NCBI GenBank assembly: GCA_028278025.1 | Contig: JANQFE010000004.1 | Span: forward strand, 16,113 to 80,112 | Source: Thermodesulfobacteriota bacterium | GTDB lineage: Bacteria; Desulfobacterota; WTBG01; CAIYCZ01; CAIRTM01 | DNA length: 64,000 nucleotides | Direction of reading: 5' to 3' | Part shown: positions 9,164-18,789 of the stretch, one piece after another | Layout: each line of letters opens with the position of its first letter | How positions within the stretch are numbered: position 1 is the first letter of the stretch | The notes under the pieces: model-generated | Database searches by the model: none | What the model saw: only the letters and a program-made list of their open reading frames with translations | Told to the model about the DNA's origin: nothing | Translations under genes and position numbers: made by a program

Positions 9164-10141
9164 ATGAAGACTGTAATTATAGGTGCCGGTAATTGGGGAA
9201 CAACCCTTGCAAGTATTTTTGCACAAAAACATGCTGTTTCATTATGGACAACAACGGCTGAGCAGGCCCAGAGTATAAATGAGCTTAAAGAAAATACAAA
9301 ATACCTCAAGGGAATTGCCCTGCCGCCACAGGTAAGAGCTGTTAAGAAATTTTCGGAACCTGTTGACGAAGATGATATTGTGATCATCAGTGTACCCTCG
9401 AATCAGGTACGCAGTCTAGCCCGCGAGCTTCATACAACTGTCGGCAAACAGCCCCTGGTGTGTGCATCTAAAGGTTTCGAACATCAGTCATTTAAAACCA
9501 TGAGTGAGGTAATTAATGATGAACTGCCGCAGTCACCAATAATAGTTTTTACCGGTCCGAATATTGCCCGTGAAGTCGCTGAAGGAAAACCTACGAAAGC
9601 AGTACTGGCATCAAAGGATTTTGCTGCTGTAAAGCGAGTGGTGGAAGTTTTAAAAAATGACCTCATAACCTTCGAGATTTGTCGTGATATCAAGGGCGTA
9701 GAGCTCTGTGCAGCCCTCAAAGGTATAATAGCTATTGGTGTGGGCATTGCAGACGGACTTGGGCTGGGTAAAAACTTCACCGGTGTTCTCATGACCTATG
9801 GTCTCAGAGAATTTACCGAAATATCCGAGTTCTTAGGTATCTCTAAAAAGACAATATACGGTATTGCAGGGTTGGGTGATCTTATTGCCACCTGTTTAAG
9901 CCACAACAGTAGAAATAAAAAATTCGGCTACATGCTGGCAAAGGGAATTAACAGTACCGAGGCCTTGAAAAAAGTAGGCATGGTGGTTGAAGGAGTACAG
10001 ATGGCCAAAACTATTTCGGAACTGGAAGATTTGAACATGCCCATTCCGCTTTTTTCTACTATATCAAAAATAATCTTTGAGCCCAATGGTCACATGCCAA
10101 ACAGGTTTATTCAGTGTCTAACACACTATAAGTACAATTAG
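9164..10141 (+). CDS. gpsA: Glycerol-3-phosphate dehydrogenase [NAD(P)+]
   Basis: 325 residues from the ATG at 9164, which has AAGGA 10 bases upstream; a GTG at 9155 is possible. It reduces dihydroxyacetone phosphate to sn-glycerol 3-phosphate in the cytoplasm. The Rossmann motif GAGNWGTTLA is at residues 7-16, and the family signature GLGDLIATCLSHNSRNKKFG and the VEGVQMAKT segment are intact; length is normal. GpsA normally supplies phospholipid synthesis, but here the next gene, 13 bases downstream, encodes a nucleotidyltransferase fused to a CDP-glycerol-transferase-like domain. I infer that this copy feeds a glycerol-phosphate branch of surface or flagellin modification. Whether it is the only gpsA of the genome cannot be seen. 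Confidence 0.9.
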   Translation: MKTVIIGAGNWGTTLASIFAQKHAVSLWTTTAEQAQSINELKENTKYLKGIALPPQVRAVKKFSEPVDEDDIVIISVPSNQVRSLARELHTTVGKQPLVCASKGFEHQSFKTMSEVINDELPQSPIIVFTGPNIAREVAEGKPTKAVLASKDFAAVKRVVEVLKNDLITFEICRDIKGVELCAALKGIIAIGVGIADGLGLGKNFTGVLMTYGLREFTEISEFLGISKKTIYGIAGLGDLIATCLSHNSRNKKFGYMLAKGINSTEALKKVGMVVEGVQMAKTISELEDLNMPIPLFSTISKIIFEPNGHMPNRFIQCLTHYKYN

Positions 10142-10154
10142 GGAAAGCTGAACA

Positions 10155-12968
10155 ATGAAAGCAATTATTCTTGCTGCCGGAAAGGGTTCCAGGTTAGAGA
10201 CATATGCTCAAAACATGCCTAAGTGCCTTGTGTCTATCGGTACTAAAAAGTTACTGGATTACCAGCTGCAGAGCCTTGCATCCATGGGTATTACGGATAT
10301 TACAATGGTTGTGGGCTACAAGAAAGAGAAAATTGAGCAGCATATTGAACAGTACCCGAATCTGAATTTTACACTGCTGGAAAATTCTGATTATGCAGTT
10401 ACCAATACCGCATATTCATTGTGGCTTTCTAAAGAGACCCTGACCGATGATTTTGTATTCATGAATGCAGATGTGTTGTTTCACCCTGAAGTTCTACGCA
10501 GAATTATGCAGTCTCCCCAGAATAACGTACTCGCAGTTGAGCGCAAACCGGTTGGTCAGGAAGAGGTAAAAGTAATTCTGGACGGATCTCGCATAAAATC
10601 AATCGGCAAAGATATCCCGATTGCGGATTCTTATGGAGAATTTATAGGGGTAGGCAGATGTTCAAAAAAAACAGCTACTCTTTTTAGTCAGGCACTTGAC
10701 CAAGTAGTGGCCTGTAATGATGGAAAAAAGGCTTACTTTGAGGCGGCACTCCAACTGATAATTTCGTCTGCATATATCAACGCCGTAGATGTTACGGATG
10801 TACCTTGCATTGAAATTGATTTTCCAGAAGATCTGTTTGAAGCACGCACTCATATTATTAATGAGTTTTCCAATGGTTCCCAGAAAAAAACAACAAGAGT
10901 ACTTTTTTATGCAGAGCGCAACCTGCATTTACCGTTTCTGGAACCCATCCATGATTACATGGCAGCCTATTATGATGTGCAGCTTGCTTTTGCCGCTCCG
11001 CCGTATCAACAACCCCGGTCCGGAGCAACCGGCTACGGGCTGGACAGCCCTACGACGGAACGGCTTAAGGCCAAGAGTGCTTTTTATGAGCATCCCGATG
11101 AATTCCAACCCGATATTATTGTGGTAGCCGATACCTGTTTTTATCCGATCAGGAATAAGTGCAGGATTGTTAATGTCGGCCACGGTTTGATCAGTAAGGG
11201 CTGGTTTTATACCGATTCGCCGGTTGTGCGTCGTGAGAATATAGCAGATCTTATTTGTGTGCCGGGGGTATGGCATAAACAGATCCTGCAAAAAAACATA
11301 TTTGTTCCTATACACGTTACCGGTTTTATTAAATCAGATGCTTTGTTTAGATGCGGTACGTATGAAATAAGCAGTTTTTTCAGGAAACATGCAATACCTG
11401 AGAACGTAAAAATCGTACTATTTGCACCTACTTTTAATGATGAGCTCAGTGCCGTACCTTGTGTAAAGGAAAGAATTTGTGAGTTGATTGAGGAAAAAAC
11501 AGTCGTACTTATAAAACTGCACAATATGACGGACCCCAAATGGGTGAATATATATGAACGCCTCGCAAAGCAAGAAAAAAATATTTTTCTTATAGACGAT
11601 AATGATTTTACTGCAGCTATGACCTGTGCAGATGTTATGATCAGTGATGTCTCATCCGCTTATGTTGAATTCATGCTTTTAGATAAACCTGTCGTATTAT
11701 TCAACAATCCAATGCAAAGAAATTATGATCAGCACGACGAGAACAATATTGAATATAAAGTGCGAGACGCAGGGATACAGGTCGGCAGTATTGAGGAACT
11801 CAAGCTTGCCGTAAAGCTGTCACTTGCCGATCCAGACGAGTATAGTCAGAAAAGACAATCATATGCAGAATTAATCAACTGTAAAATAGACGGTAAATGT
11901 GCCCAGCGGGCTGCCCGGGCAATTATGCAGCTGGCAACCGACGATGAGAGCCGGATTACAGATGACGTTTTTTTCAGTATTATTATGCATTGCGGTCAGG
12001 CACTATCAAAAGAGGAACTGCATGCAACCCTGCATGAAATACAGCAAAAAAGTGCGGGACTTAAATATGAAATTATTTTAACCGGTCATATCAGCACACA
12101 GTGGGATATACAAAACAGGAATGTCAGACTGTGTGAAAACAATTATCTTAATCAGGAAAACAAGTTTGATAGAGCTTTGGCAGAAGCGCGTGGTGATTTT
12201 TTCGTTTTTTTGCAGCCCGGAACAGCACTGCCCCGCTTATGGCTGAAATGGTTGTACCATTACTTTAAATGGCATCCCGATGCAGGAGCCGTAAAAGCAC
12301 TGTCACAACGAGACGACTATAACAGGATTCTTGAAAAAGCTCCCCCCTCTCAGCGTCCTGAAACCCTGCATGATATTTCTGAATATTTCGTACATGTGCT
12401 GATGGGCAATGAGGTAATGGCTGCAACAGTAGATAATGATACCGAATGTATCATGATTGCAAAAGATGCATATCAAAAACTTTTTGTGTCCGGGAAGGAA
12501 AAGCTCTCAGGGAGCACTCTTGAAGAGATGTGTGCAAAAATGAGAGATTACGGGTTCACGGTTTGGCATGCGCTCGAAGTATTTGTCTATCCTTTACACA
12601 ATCAACCCGCAAGCACACCGGATAAAGTCGCCGGGACAGGCATGGATATCTTTACCAAACCTGCACCTGTTGATGCTTGTCTCCATAAAACCGGAAACAC
12701 GCCTGGACAGGAAACTACCCGGCGAAAGAATGAAAACATTGAGAGGCTTTTACAGGAAGCCTTAGATTATAAGAAGGGGAAAAAGTATGCTGATGCAATT
12801 ACCAGACTGGAAAGCGCCAAAAAGAGTATCGAAGACTGTAACGCGGAAGAACAGGGGAACATAAAACATATTGAAGCATTACTGGAAGAAAGCAGAATGC
12901 ATAAAAAGAAAAAAGATTATATGGCTTCGATACAATTACTTGAAGAGGCTAAACAAAAAATTGCCTAA
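10155..12968 (+). CDS. Three-domain fusion: LicC-like nucleotidyltransferase, CDP-glycerol glycerophosphotransferase-like, GT-A-like
   Basis: 937 residues. Residues 1-245 are a nucleotidyltransferase (LAAGKGSRLETYAQNMPKCL; YSLWLSKETLTDDFVFMNAD), closest in pattern to LicC/CTP:phosphocholine cytidylyltransferases. Residues about 250-600 resemble the TagB/TagF CDP-glycerol glycerophosphotransferase family (VNVGHGLISKGWF, VLFAPTFND, IKLHNM, then ISDVSSAYVEFMLLDKPVVL). Residues about 605-805 look like a degenerate family-2 GT-A domain (FFSIIMHCG, GDFFVFLQPGTALPR). The tail (about 845-937) holds two copies of a charged helical repeat. The architecture suggests CTP-dependent activation of glycerol 3-phosphate, or a similar phospho-alcohol, and its transfer to a glycan. 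GpsA next door would provide the substrate. The final domain may be inactive. Substrate assignment is inference. Confidence 0.75.
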   Translation: MKAIILAAGKGSRLETYAQNMPKCLVSIGTKKLLDYQLQSLASMGITDITMVVGYKKEKIEQHIEQYPNLNFTLLENSDYAVTNTAYSLWLSKETLTDDFVFMNADVLFHPEVLRRIMQSPQNNVLAVERKPVGQEEVKVILDGSRIKSIGKDIPIADSYGEFIGVGRCSKKTATLFSQALDQVVACNDGKKAYFEAALQLIISSAYINAVDVTDVPCIEIDFPEDLFEARTHIINEFSNGSQKKTTRVLFYAERNLHLPFLEPIHDYMAAYYDVQLAFAAPPYQQPRSGATGYGLDSPTTERLKAKSAFYEHPDEFQPDIIVVADTCFYPIRNKCRIVNVGHGLISKGWFYTDSPVVRRENIADLICVPGVWHKQILQKNIFVPIHVTGFIKSDALFRCGTYEISSFFRKHAIPENVKIVLFAPTFNDELSAVPCVKERICELIEEKTVVLIKLHNMTDPKWVNIYERLAKQEKNIFLIDDNDFTAAMTCADVMISDVSSAYVEFMLLDKPVVLFNNPMQRNYDQHDENNIEYKVRDAGIQVGSIEELKLAVKLSLADPDEYSQKRQSYAELINCKIDGKCAQRAARAIMQLATDDESRITDDVFFSIIMHCGQALSKEELHATLHEIQQKSAGLKYEIILTGHISTQWDIQNRNVRLCENNYLNQENKFDRALAEARGDFFVFLQPGTALPRLWLKWLYHYFKWHPDAGAVKALSQRDDYNRILEKAPPSQRPETLHDISEYFVHVLMGNEVMAATVDNDTECIMIAKDAYQKLFVSGKEKLSGSTLEEMCAKMRDYGFTVWHALEVFVYPLHNQPASTPDKVAGTGMDIFTKPAPVDACLHKTGNTPGQETTRRKNENIERLLQEALDYKKGKKYADAITRLESAKKSIEDCNAEEQGNIKHIEALLEESRMHKKKKDYMASIQLLEEAKQKIA

Positions 12969-12990
12969 AACCTTTAAGGAGGAAGCGAGC

Positions 12991-13608
12991 ATGGAACTTA
13001 GCAGCAGGGAACAACTGAAGTTTGAAATTTATCAAGAACTCGGCGAATGTTATACTCACATCGGGAAAATCGGTGAAGCAATAGAACATTTTAATGTTGC
13101 CCTGGACATTGACTCGCAAAGTGAAAGACCGTTTATAGGTTTAGGAGTTGCAGTGCTACAGGAAAATAATATCGAGCAGGCAAAAACCTATTTTAAAAGT
13201 GCACTTAAAAATAATCCGCATAATGATAAGGCCCTGACAGGACTGGCCATGGCACTCAGCAATAACGGCGATAAGGAAGAAGGTTTTAAAAAATATCAGG
13301 AGGCTCTGGACATCTATCCCGGAAATGTAACGGCCCTTATGGGACTTGTGCAGAGTGCGTATGGTTTCCAGAGACTGGAAGTAGCCGAATACTACTTAAA
13401 ACAGTATCTCGATCTTTATCCAGGCAACATTAAAATGCTGTATTGTTTAGCCGGGACATACTTTAAGCAGAAAAAATTGTCCGAGGCCAGAGAGTTGCTG
13501 GAAAGAATTTTTATTTTTGAGCCTGATCATGCAGACGCGCACGAACTGCTCCGTAATATCGACATGCTCCGGCAGGATACTACAGATGAACTCTGCCAAA
13601 ATTTTTGA
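12991..13608 (+). CDS. TPR-repeat protein
   Basis: 205 residues from the ATG at 12991, which has a strong AAGGAGG site (12977-12983); a longer in-frame ORF from 12871 overlaps the previous gene and has no such site. Almost the whole protein is tetratricopeptide repeats: AIEHFNVALDIDSQSERPF, then AKTYFKSALKNNPHNDKAL, EGFKKYQEALDIYPGNVTAL, AEYYLKQYLDLYPGNIKML and ARELLERIFIFEPDHADA. It should be a cytoplasmic scaffold. It sits between the fusion enzyme and the second set of transferases and overlaps the next gene by 23 bases, so it probably helps assemble the modification machinery or recognise flagellin. Confidence 0.8.
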   Translation: MELSSREQLKFEIYQELGECYTHIGKIGEAIEHFNVALDIDSQSERPFIGLGVAVLQENNIEQAKTYFKSALKNNPHNDKALTGLAMALSNNGDKEEGFKKYQEALDIYPGNVTALMGLVQSAYGFQRLEVAEYYLKQYLDLYPGNIKMLYCLAGTYFKQKKLSEARELLERIFIFEPDHADAHELLRNIDMLRQDTTDELCQNF

Positions 13609-15382
13609 AGAAAACAGAGCACTGCTCGGTGAGAGTGCTCTGGATAACGACCTGCAAAAGGACTGCCTGTACAATACAGATACAAACCAAAATATCAAGA
13701 TAGTGCGTGCCCGCTCAGGGCATCCGGTATTACAAGTGCTTGGTGAGTACGGTGCCTGGCATACCCTGCACAGCCTGGTTGATCCGTATGCAGAAGCAAA
13801 GCGCTTTGCGGAAAACGTTACCCCGTTGAAGAACTCAATAGTTGTCATCCTGGGAATGGGTATGGGGTATCATGCAGAACAATTACTTAAGAACACTGAG
13901 AACCAGCCGGTAGTCATAATTGAAAAAAACCGGGAGATCCTTAAGAGTTTTTTACACACAGTGACTCTGAAAGAATGGGCTAAGGATAGATTCGTTTATT
14001 TTATTGCCACTGACGATACTGCTGTCGTTCTAAAACGTATTTCACGTATACAACTGAAGCATGCCTTACAGCCCTTTACAATAGTTGAGCATAGACCTTC
14101 AACCAGGCTTTACCCACAATTTTATAGTAGTATTAAACACATGCTTGGTCATATACAAAATATTAACATCGGTGCAAAATGCAGGTACCAGAAATTTAAA
14201 AATGAACAACTTCGTATTCTCATAATCCACAGCAAGTATTATCTTCTGGCCGAAATCCTCAACAGCTTAAAAAAACTTGGACATAATACAAAACTTATTA
14301 TGGTGGAAACAGACCATGAAGGGCAGGGCAGCCAGGAAGTTATTGAAAAAATAATTGCTGAAATACTTGTTTTTAAACCTGATTTTGTTCTGACAATTAA
14401 TCATCTGGGATTCGATAGGGCGGGGATCCTGACACAGTTTTTTACCGATATAGAGCTACCCTATGCGTCATGGTATGTTGACAGCCCGGTCTTCATATTA
14501 GAGGACTTTAAAAAACAGATTTCCCCGCTTCTTGCAATTTTTGTCTGGGACAGCGATTACATCAGTGATTTAACACAACGCGGTTTTGAACATGTATTTT
14601 ATCTACCGCTTGCAACTGACCCTGATATTTTTAAAGACATTACATTACATGCGAACCCATTAAAAAAAATTGCCTGTGACGTCGGTTTTGTCGGCAATTC
14701 CGGCGAGCACATTATTGACGAATGTACGCAGAAATTGCACAAAAACCGGATTGCATTAAAGCTGCTTGACCGGTTTGCACGGCAATTTATGCTTTCCAAG
14801 GAACGTTTGCTCCAAAATATACAGATTGATCTTAGTGCGGAAGAGCACTACGAGTATCAAAATATTATGGAAAATATGCGCAGTGTTTTTGAACCTGCCG
14901 TAACGTGGAGAGCAACGCAGATATACAGGATAGACTGCATAAAAAAGCTGCTCGGTTTCAGACCGCGCATTCATGGTGATCCTGGGTGGAGCACGCATGT
15001 CAACGGTCACGCACTGCTTGGTTCCGAGCTAAACTATTATGAAGAACTCCCTCATTTTTATAATGTCTGCACCGTGAATTTTAACACGACAAGCCTGCAA
15101 ATGAAACAGGGAGTAAACCAGCGTGTTTTTGATGTGCCGGCCTGCAGAAGTTTTTTGCTGACCGACTACCGTCGGCAAATTGAAAACATGTTTGAAATAG
15201 ACAAAGAGGTTGTATGCTATAACCATCCTGATGAAATCAAGGATTTGATATCTTTTTATTTAAGACATCCTACACACAGACAGAGCATTGCCGCTAAAGC
15301 TTATACGCGCGTTCTTGAAGAACATACCTACATGCACAGGATCACTATGTTACTTGATCATATGAGAACACTCTATGGATAA
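13586..15382 (+). CDS. Maf-like N-domain / CgeB-type glycosyltransferase fusion, module 1
   Basis: 598 residues from the ATG at 13586, inside the end of the TPR gene; an upstream in-frame ATG (13517) would force a much longer overlap. Residues about 30-130 match the N-terminal domain of Maf proteins (ARSGHPVLQVLG, LVDPYAEAKRF, VVILGMGMGYHAEQLL, VVIIEKN). Residues about 205-598 are a CgeB/DUF3880 glycosyltransferase (LAEILNSLKKLGH, PDFVLTINHLG, WYVDSP, YLPLATDPDIF, VNQRVFDVPACRSFLLTD, then the closing LEEHTYMHRI). Maf proteins transfer nonulosonic acids to flagellin; the catalytic Maf domain is not seen here, so only the front domain is shared. The gene overlaps the following GT9 gene by 8 bases, and the pair is repeated at 16954-20471. 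Confidence 0.75.
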   Translation: MNSAKIFEENRALLGESALDNDLQKDCLYNTDTNQNIKIVRARSGHPVLQVLGEYGAWHTLHSLVDPYAEAKRFAENVTPLKNSIVVILGMGMGYHAEQLLKNTENQPVVIIEKNREILKSFLHTVTLKEWAKDRFVYFIATDDTAVVLKRISRIQLKHALQPFTIVEHRPSTRLYPQFYSSIKHMLGHIQNINIGAKCRYQKFKNEQLRILIIHSKYYLLAEILNSLKKLGHNTKLIMVETDHEGQGSQEVIEKIIAEILVFKPDFVLTINHLGFDRAGILTQFFTDIELPYASWYVDSPVFILEDFKKQISPLLAIFVWDSDYISDLTQRGFEHVFYLPLATDPDIFKDITLHANPLKKIACDVGFVGNSGEHIIDECTQKLHKNRIALKLLDRFARQFMLSKERLLQNIQIDLSAEEHYEYQNIMENMRSVFEPAVTWRATQIYRIDCIKKLLGFRPRIHGDPGWSTHVNGHALLGSELNYYEELPHFYNVCTVNFNTTSLQMKQGVNQRVFDVPACRSFLLTDYRRQIENMFEIDKEVVCYNHPDEIKDLISFYLRHPTHRQSIAAKAYTRVLEEHTYMHRITMLLDHMRTLYG

Positions 15383-16982
15383 AGTACTTGTTATACAGAT
15401 GGCCCGACTGGGTGATTTTATGCAGACTACTCCGCTCATTCAGGGCATTAAGCAGTCAAACCCATCATGCAGGATCTGGGTACTTATTGACAAGTCGTTA
15501 CATGATGTTGCTTTGCACTGCCCTTGTGTAGATGAAATACTGACCATTGATACCGTAAAGCTGTACCGGATGGCAGAAAGCACACATAATCTTGTCGGCT
15601 TGTATGAAGAATTGAAGCAAAAATGTGCATTTTTAAAAGAACTAAGGTTTGATTGTATATACAATGTTAATTTTTCGCCGCTGACTGCATATCTGAGTTC
15701 AATACCGCAATGTCCAAAGGTGGTCGGATACAGCCTGTGCGCTGATCGCAGGGAAATTGCCGGCAGTCCCTGGTTTCAGTTTCTTAATACGATTGTAAAA
15801 TTTGCACCTCTTGCTCCTTTCAATCTGGTTGATTTTTTTACAAACCCTAATGACCTGGGAATGCATACCAATAACCATCTGCATTTTTTGCTTAGTTCTG
15901 CCGAACAGCATGCCGCTGAAAAAAGGCTGTACGCTCATAACATTTCTCAACAGGATTGTATCATTGCATTACAACTCAGCACACGCAATATACAGCGGCA
16001 ATGGCCCCTGGAATATTTTTCAGAGCTTGCGGTCAAACTACTCAAGAATGAGGGTACCCACATATTGCTGCTTGGTTCAAAAGAAGATGAAAAGCGTGCT
16101 GAAATATTTAAACAGCAGATCATGCAAACAGCCCCTGCAATGCTCAAACGTATTCATGATTTCGTATCAAAGACAACCATACCCGAGCTTGCCGGACTGC
16201 TTTCCCTGGCACAATTACTTATTAGTTGCGATACCGGTACTATTCATATTGCAGCTGCGGTGGATTGCAAAATACTGGCACTTTTCTTCGGACCGGCACG
16301 TGTGGAATACACGGGCCCATACGGCCGTGGACACTGGATTTTACAAGTCAGCAATGCATGCAGCCCCTGTATTGAGGATAAACCGACATGTGATGATTAT
16401 TTGTGTACTCGCATTATTAAGCCGGATACGGTAGTGTCCGCGGCTCAACATATTATCTATAACCGTGCTCTCGATGCTGAATTGCCGAAGGATGTCACGC
16501 TGCTAACATCGTACTATGACAAGTGGGGCATACTATATGAACCCGTAGACAGCAGACCACTTACTCTAATAGATATTCAAAACGTTGTCTACCGGGAAAT
16601 GGGAAAAAAGATTTTAGACCAATCATATTGTCCTGATCTTCTCGAATTTGAAGATACGTACCGGTATTTGAGCAATACCATAAAATGTTACACTGCAATA
16701 TTCAAAAGTGTTCTTATGCAAGGCAGAAAATTGATCAACAGCTATTATACTAACCATTACGAGTTGCAGTGTGCTGCCCTGAATGATGATATGTCTTTCT
16801 GGCATCCGTGGATTGATTATTATCTGTGTGCAATCCGCTATGGCACACAACAGCAGGTGCAGAGCATTTTTGTGAGCGGGTTACATGCTGCTACGGAATT
16901 ACTCAGTAAATTGGCAGAAAGTCAAAAATCAACCGTAAAGCAGGTTCCTCAACATGAAACAGCAAGAGAATATATTTGTTAA
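15375..16982 (+). CDS. GT9-family (heptosyltransferase-fold) glycosyltransferase, module 1
   Basis: 535 residues. Residues 1-365 match the ADP-heptose:LPS heptosyltransferase family: VLVIQMARLGDFMQTTPLI at the start, LQLSTRNIQRQWPLEYFSEL, then the donor-site segments LISCDTGTIHIAAA and FFGPARVEYTGPYG, and a Cys-containing loop CSPCIEDKPTC. The C-terminal 170 residues have no recognised domain and are not part of normal heptosyltransferases. Location between two Maf-like/CgeB fusions makes flagellin or a flagellar glycan the likely acceptor rather than LPS core. Overlaps of 8 and 29 bases with its neighbours suggest translational coupling. Confidence 0.75.
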   Translation: MDKVLVIQMARLGDFMQTTPLIQGIKQSNPSCRIWVLIDKSLHDVALHCPCVDEILTIDTVKLYRMAESTHNLVGLYEELKQKCAFLKELRFDCIYNVNFSPLTAYLSSIPQCPKVVGYSLCADRREIAGSPWFQFLNTIVKFAPLAPFNLVDFFTNPNDLGMHTNNHLHFLLSSAEQHAAEKRLYAHNISQQDCIIALQLSTRNIQRQWPLEYFSELAVKLLKNEGTHILLLGSKEDEKRAEIFKQQIMQTAPAMLKRIHDFVSKTTIPELAGLLSLAQLLISCDTGTIHIAAAVDCKILALFFGPARVEYTGPYGRGHWILQVSNACSPCIEDKPTCDDYLCTRIIKPDTVVSAAQHIIYNRALDAELPKDVTLLTSYYDKWGILYEPVDSRPLTLIDIQNVVYREMGKKILDQSYCPDLLEFEDTYRYLSNTIKCYTAIFKSVLMQGRKLINSYYTNHYELQCAALNDDMSFWHPWIDYYLCAIRYGTQQQVQSIFVSGLHAATELLSKLAESQKSTVKQVPQHETAREYIC

Positions 16983-18789
16983 GAATCTGAAGACTTTGAG
17001 GAAAAAAAATCCTCAGCTGGCGGAACGGCTTCTGGATATACGCGTGCCCGGTTACTACAGTGTTGTAACGGCACGCAGCGGGCATCCTGTGCTGCACGTT
17101 ATGAATATAACCTTTCACAGCATGTATGATCCTGTAAAGGAAGGACAACATTTTGCAGATTACCATCTAAAAAATGATGATTACAGGCCAGGTGAAAAAG
17201 TTGCTGTTTTCGGGCTTGGATTCGGTTACCACCTAAAAGCCTTGGTTGAAAAAAACATTTCGTGCATCGTAGTTGAACCGCGTATTGAAATAGTGCGCTT
17301 CGCCATGGAACATATTAATCTTGAAGATATACTGGCACACATTGAAATATATACGGAAACAGATATAGTGCTGGAGAGTGATACCAGGCTCTGGCCGCAC
17401 CAGCCATCGGTAAAATACAGCAAATCATCGTTTGACCGGCTGAAATGCTTACGCCCTGTAAGCCGAACCGACCATACCGACATACATCATCAGTCTCAAG
17501 AAAAAGAAAGGTTAAAAATTACCGTCGTTACACCAATTTACGGCGGCTCACTGCCGGTGGCTAGGTACTGTTATGCTGCGCTGAAAAAGTTGGGCCATGA
17601 TGTTGAGCTTTGGGATGCATCGATCTTTGAGGAACCTTTTGCCAAAGCACTTTCACTGGATGTTCATGACAAGAATAAAAAAGTTCTGCATGATTTATTT
17701 CTGCACCTTATTTCAGAGATGATTGTGGCATCATGCACACAATCGCCACCCGATCTGCTCCTGGCTCTTGCACAAGCCCCGCTCAGTATCAAAGCCCTTG
17801 AGCGTATTAAGAAACTGAAAATCATTACAGCATACTGGTTTGTCGAAGATTATCAGCTTATGGAGTACTGGAGAACCTATGCACCTTATTATGATTTTTT
17901 CTTTACAATTCAAGAACATGGATTTTTTGAAGAGCTGAAAAAATGCGGTCTGAAACACTGCTATTATTTGCCGATGGCTGCAGATCCGCAAATACACAGA
18001 CCCCTTGTATTGACAGAATCTGAAAGGCAGGAATTCGGCAGTGATATATCTTTTATGGGAGCCGGTTATTATAATCGTGAAAAGATGTTGCAGGGGCTGC
18101 TTGATTATAATTTTAAGATATGGGGCACGGGGTGGAATCCTGTTTCAGTTTTGTGGCAACATGTGCAGGACTGCGGAAACCGCCTGTCGACTGAAAAAAC
18201 GGTTAAAGTTTTCAACGCTTCTAAAATAAATATTAACCTGCACTCGTCGGTATGCCATCAAGGTATAAATCCTTTTGGAGATTACCTAAATCCCCGAACT
18301 TTCGAGATAGCATCATGCGGCGGTTTCCAGTTGGTAGACCGGCGCAGTATGCTTGCAAGGCATTTCACAGAAGATGATGAAATAATATGTTATGCATCAC
18401 TGCAGGAACTGCGGGATAAGATAAATTGTTATCTACAAAAACCGGATGAAAGGCTGAAAATAGCCGGACGTGCACGCAACCGAATCCTTAAAGAACATAC
18501 ATACGAACATCGTATGCAGGAACTGATTACTTTTATTAGAACGCACATGCCGGAGCAGTTTTTTGTCAGAAAGCAAAGCATACCGATTATTGATGATGTT
18601 GATACTTTTTGTTCACGACACCCCGAAGTGCAGTCAATTTTTAAAGATATTGACTGCAAAGACAGGGGGGTTGCAATTGATGAAATCACAGCAGCAATTC
18701 AGTCAAGAAGCGGCCCACTGGAATATCAGGAAGTACTGTTTTTGCTACTCAACGAATTTCATGCAAAATTCAGGGAGTCGGCAGCATGA
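16954..18789 (+). CDS. Maf-like N-domain / CgeB-type glycosyltransferase fusion, module 2
   Basis: 611 residues, with the same plan as the gene at 13586. The Maf-like front domain is at about 25-125 (TARSGHPVLHVM, MYDPVKEGQHF, VAVFGLGFGYHLKAL, CIVVEPR). The CgeB-like region runs about 185-530 (VARYCYAALKKLGHDVELWD, WFVEDYQLMEYWRTY, YYLPMAADPQIH, SFMGAGYYNREK, INLHSS, LNPRTFEIASCGGFQLVD, KEHTYEHRM). The tail of about 80 residues is a helical extension of unknown role. It overlaps the preceding GT9 gene by 29 bases and the following one by ATGA. The two modules look like a tandem duplication that has since diverged, perhaps to transfer different sugars. Confidence 0.75.
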   Translation: MKQQENIFVKNLKTLRKKNPQLAERLLDIRVPGYYSVVTARSGHPVLHVMNITFHSMYDPVKEGQHFADYHLKNDDYRPGEKVAVFGLGFGYHLKALVEKNISCIVVEPRIEIVRFAMEHINLEDILAHIEIYTETDIVLESDTRLWPHQPSVKYSKSSFDRLKCLRPVSRTDHTDIHHQSQEKERLKITVVTPIYGGSLPVARYCYAALKKLGHDVELWDASIFEEPFAKALSLDVHDKNKKVLHDLFLHLISEMIVASCTQSPPDLLLALAQAPLSIKALERIKKLKIITAYWFVEDYQLMEYWRTYAPYYDFFFTIQEHGFFEELKKCGLKHCYYLPMAADPQIHRPLVLTESERQEFGSDISFMGAGYYNREKMLQGLLDYNFKIWGTGWNPVSVLWQHVQDCGNRLSTEKTVKVFNASKININLHSSVCHQGINPFGDYLNPRTFEIASCGGFQLVDRRSMLARHFTEDDEIICYASLQELRDKINCYLQKPDERLKIAGRARNRILKEHTYEHRMQELITFIRTHMPEQFFVRKQSIPIIDDVDTFCSRHPEVQSIFKDIDCKDRGVAIDEITAAIQSRSGPLEYQEVLFLLLNEFHAKFRESAA

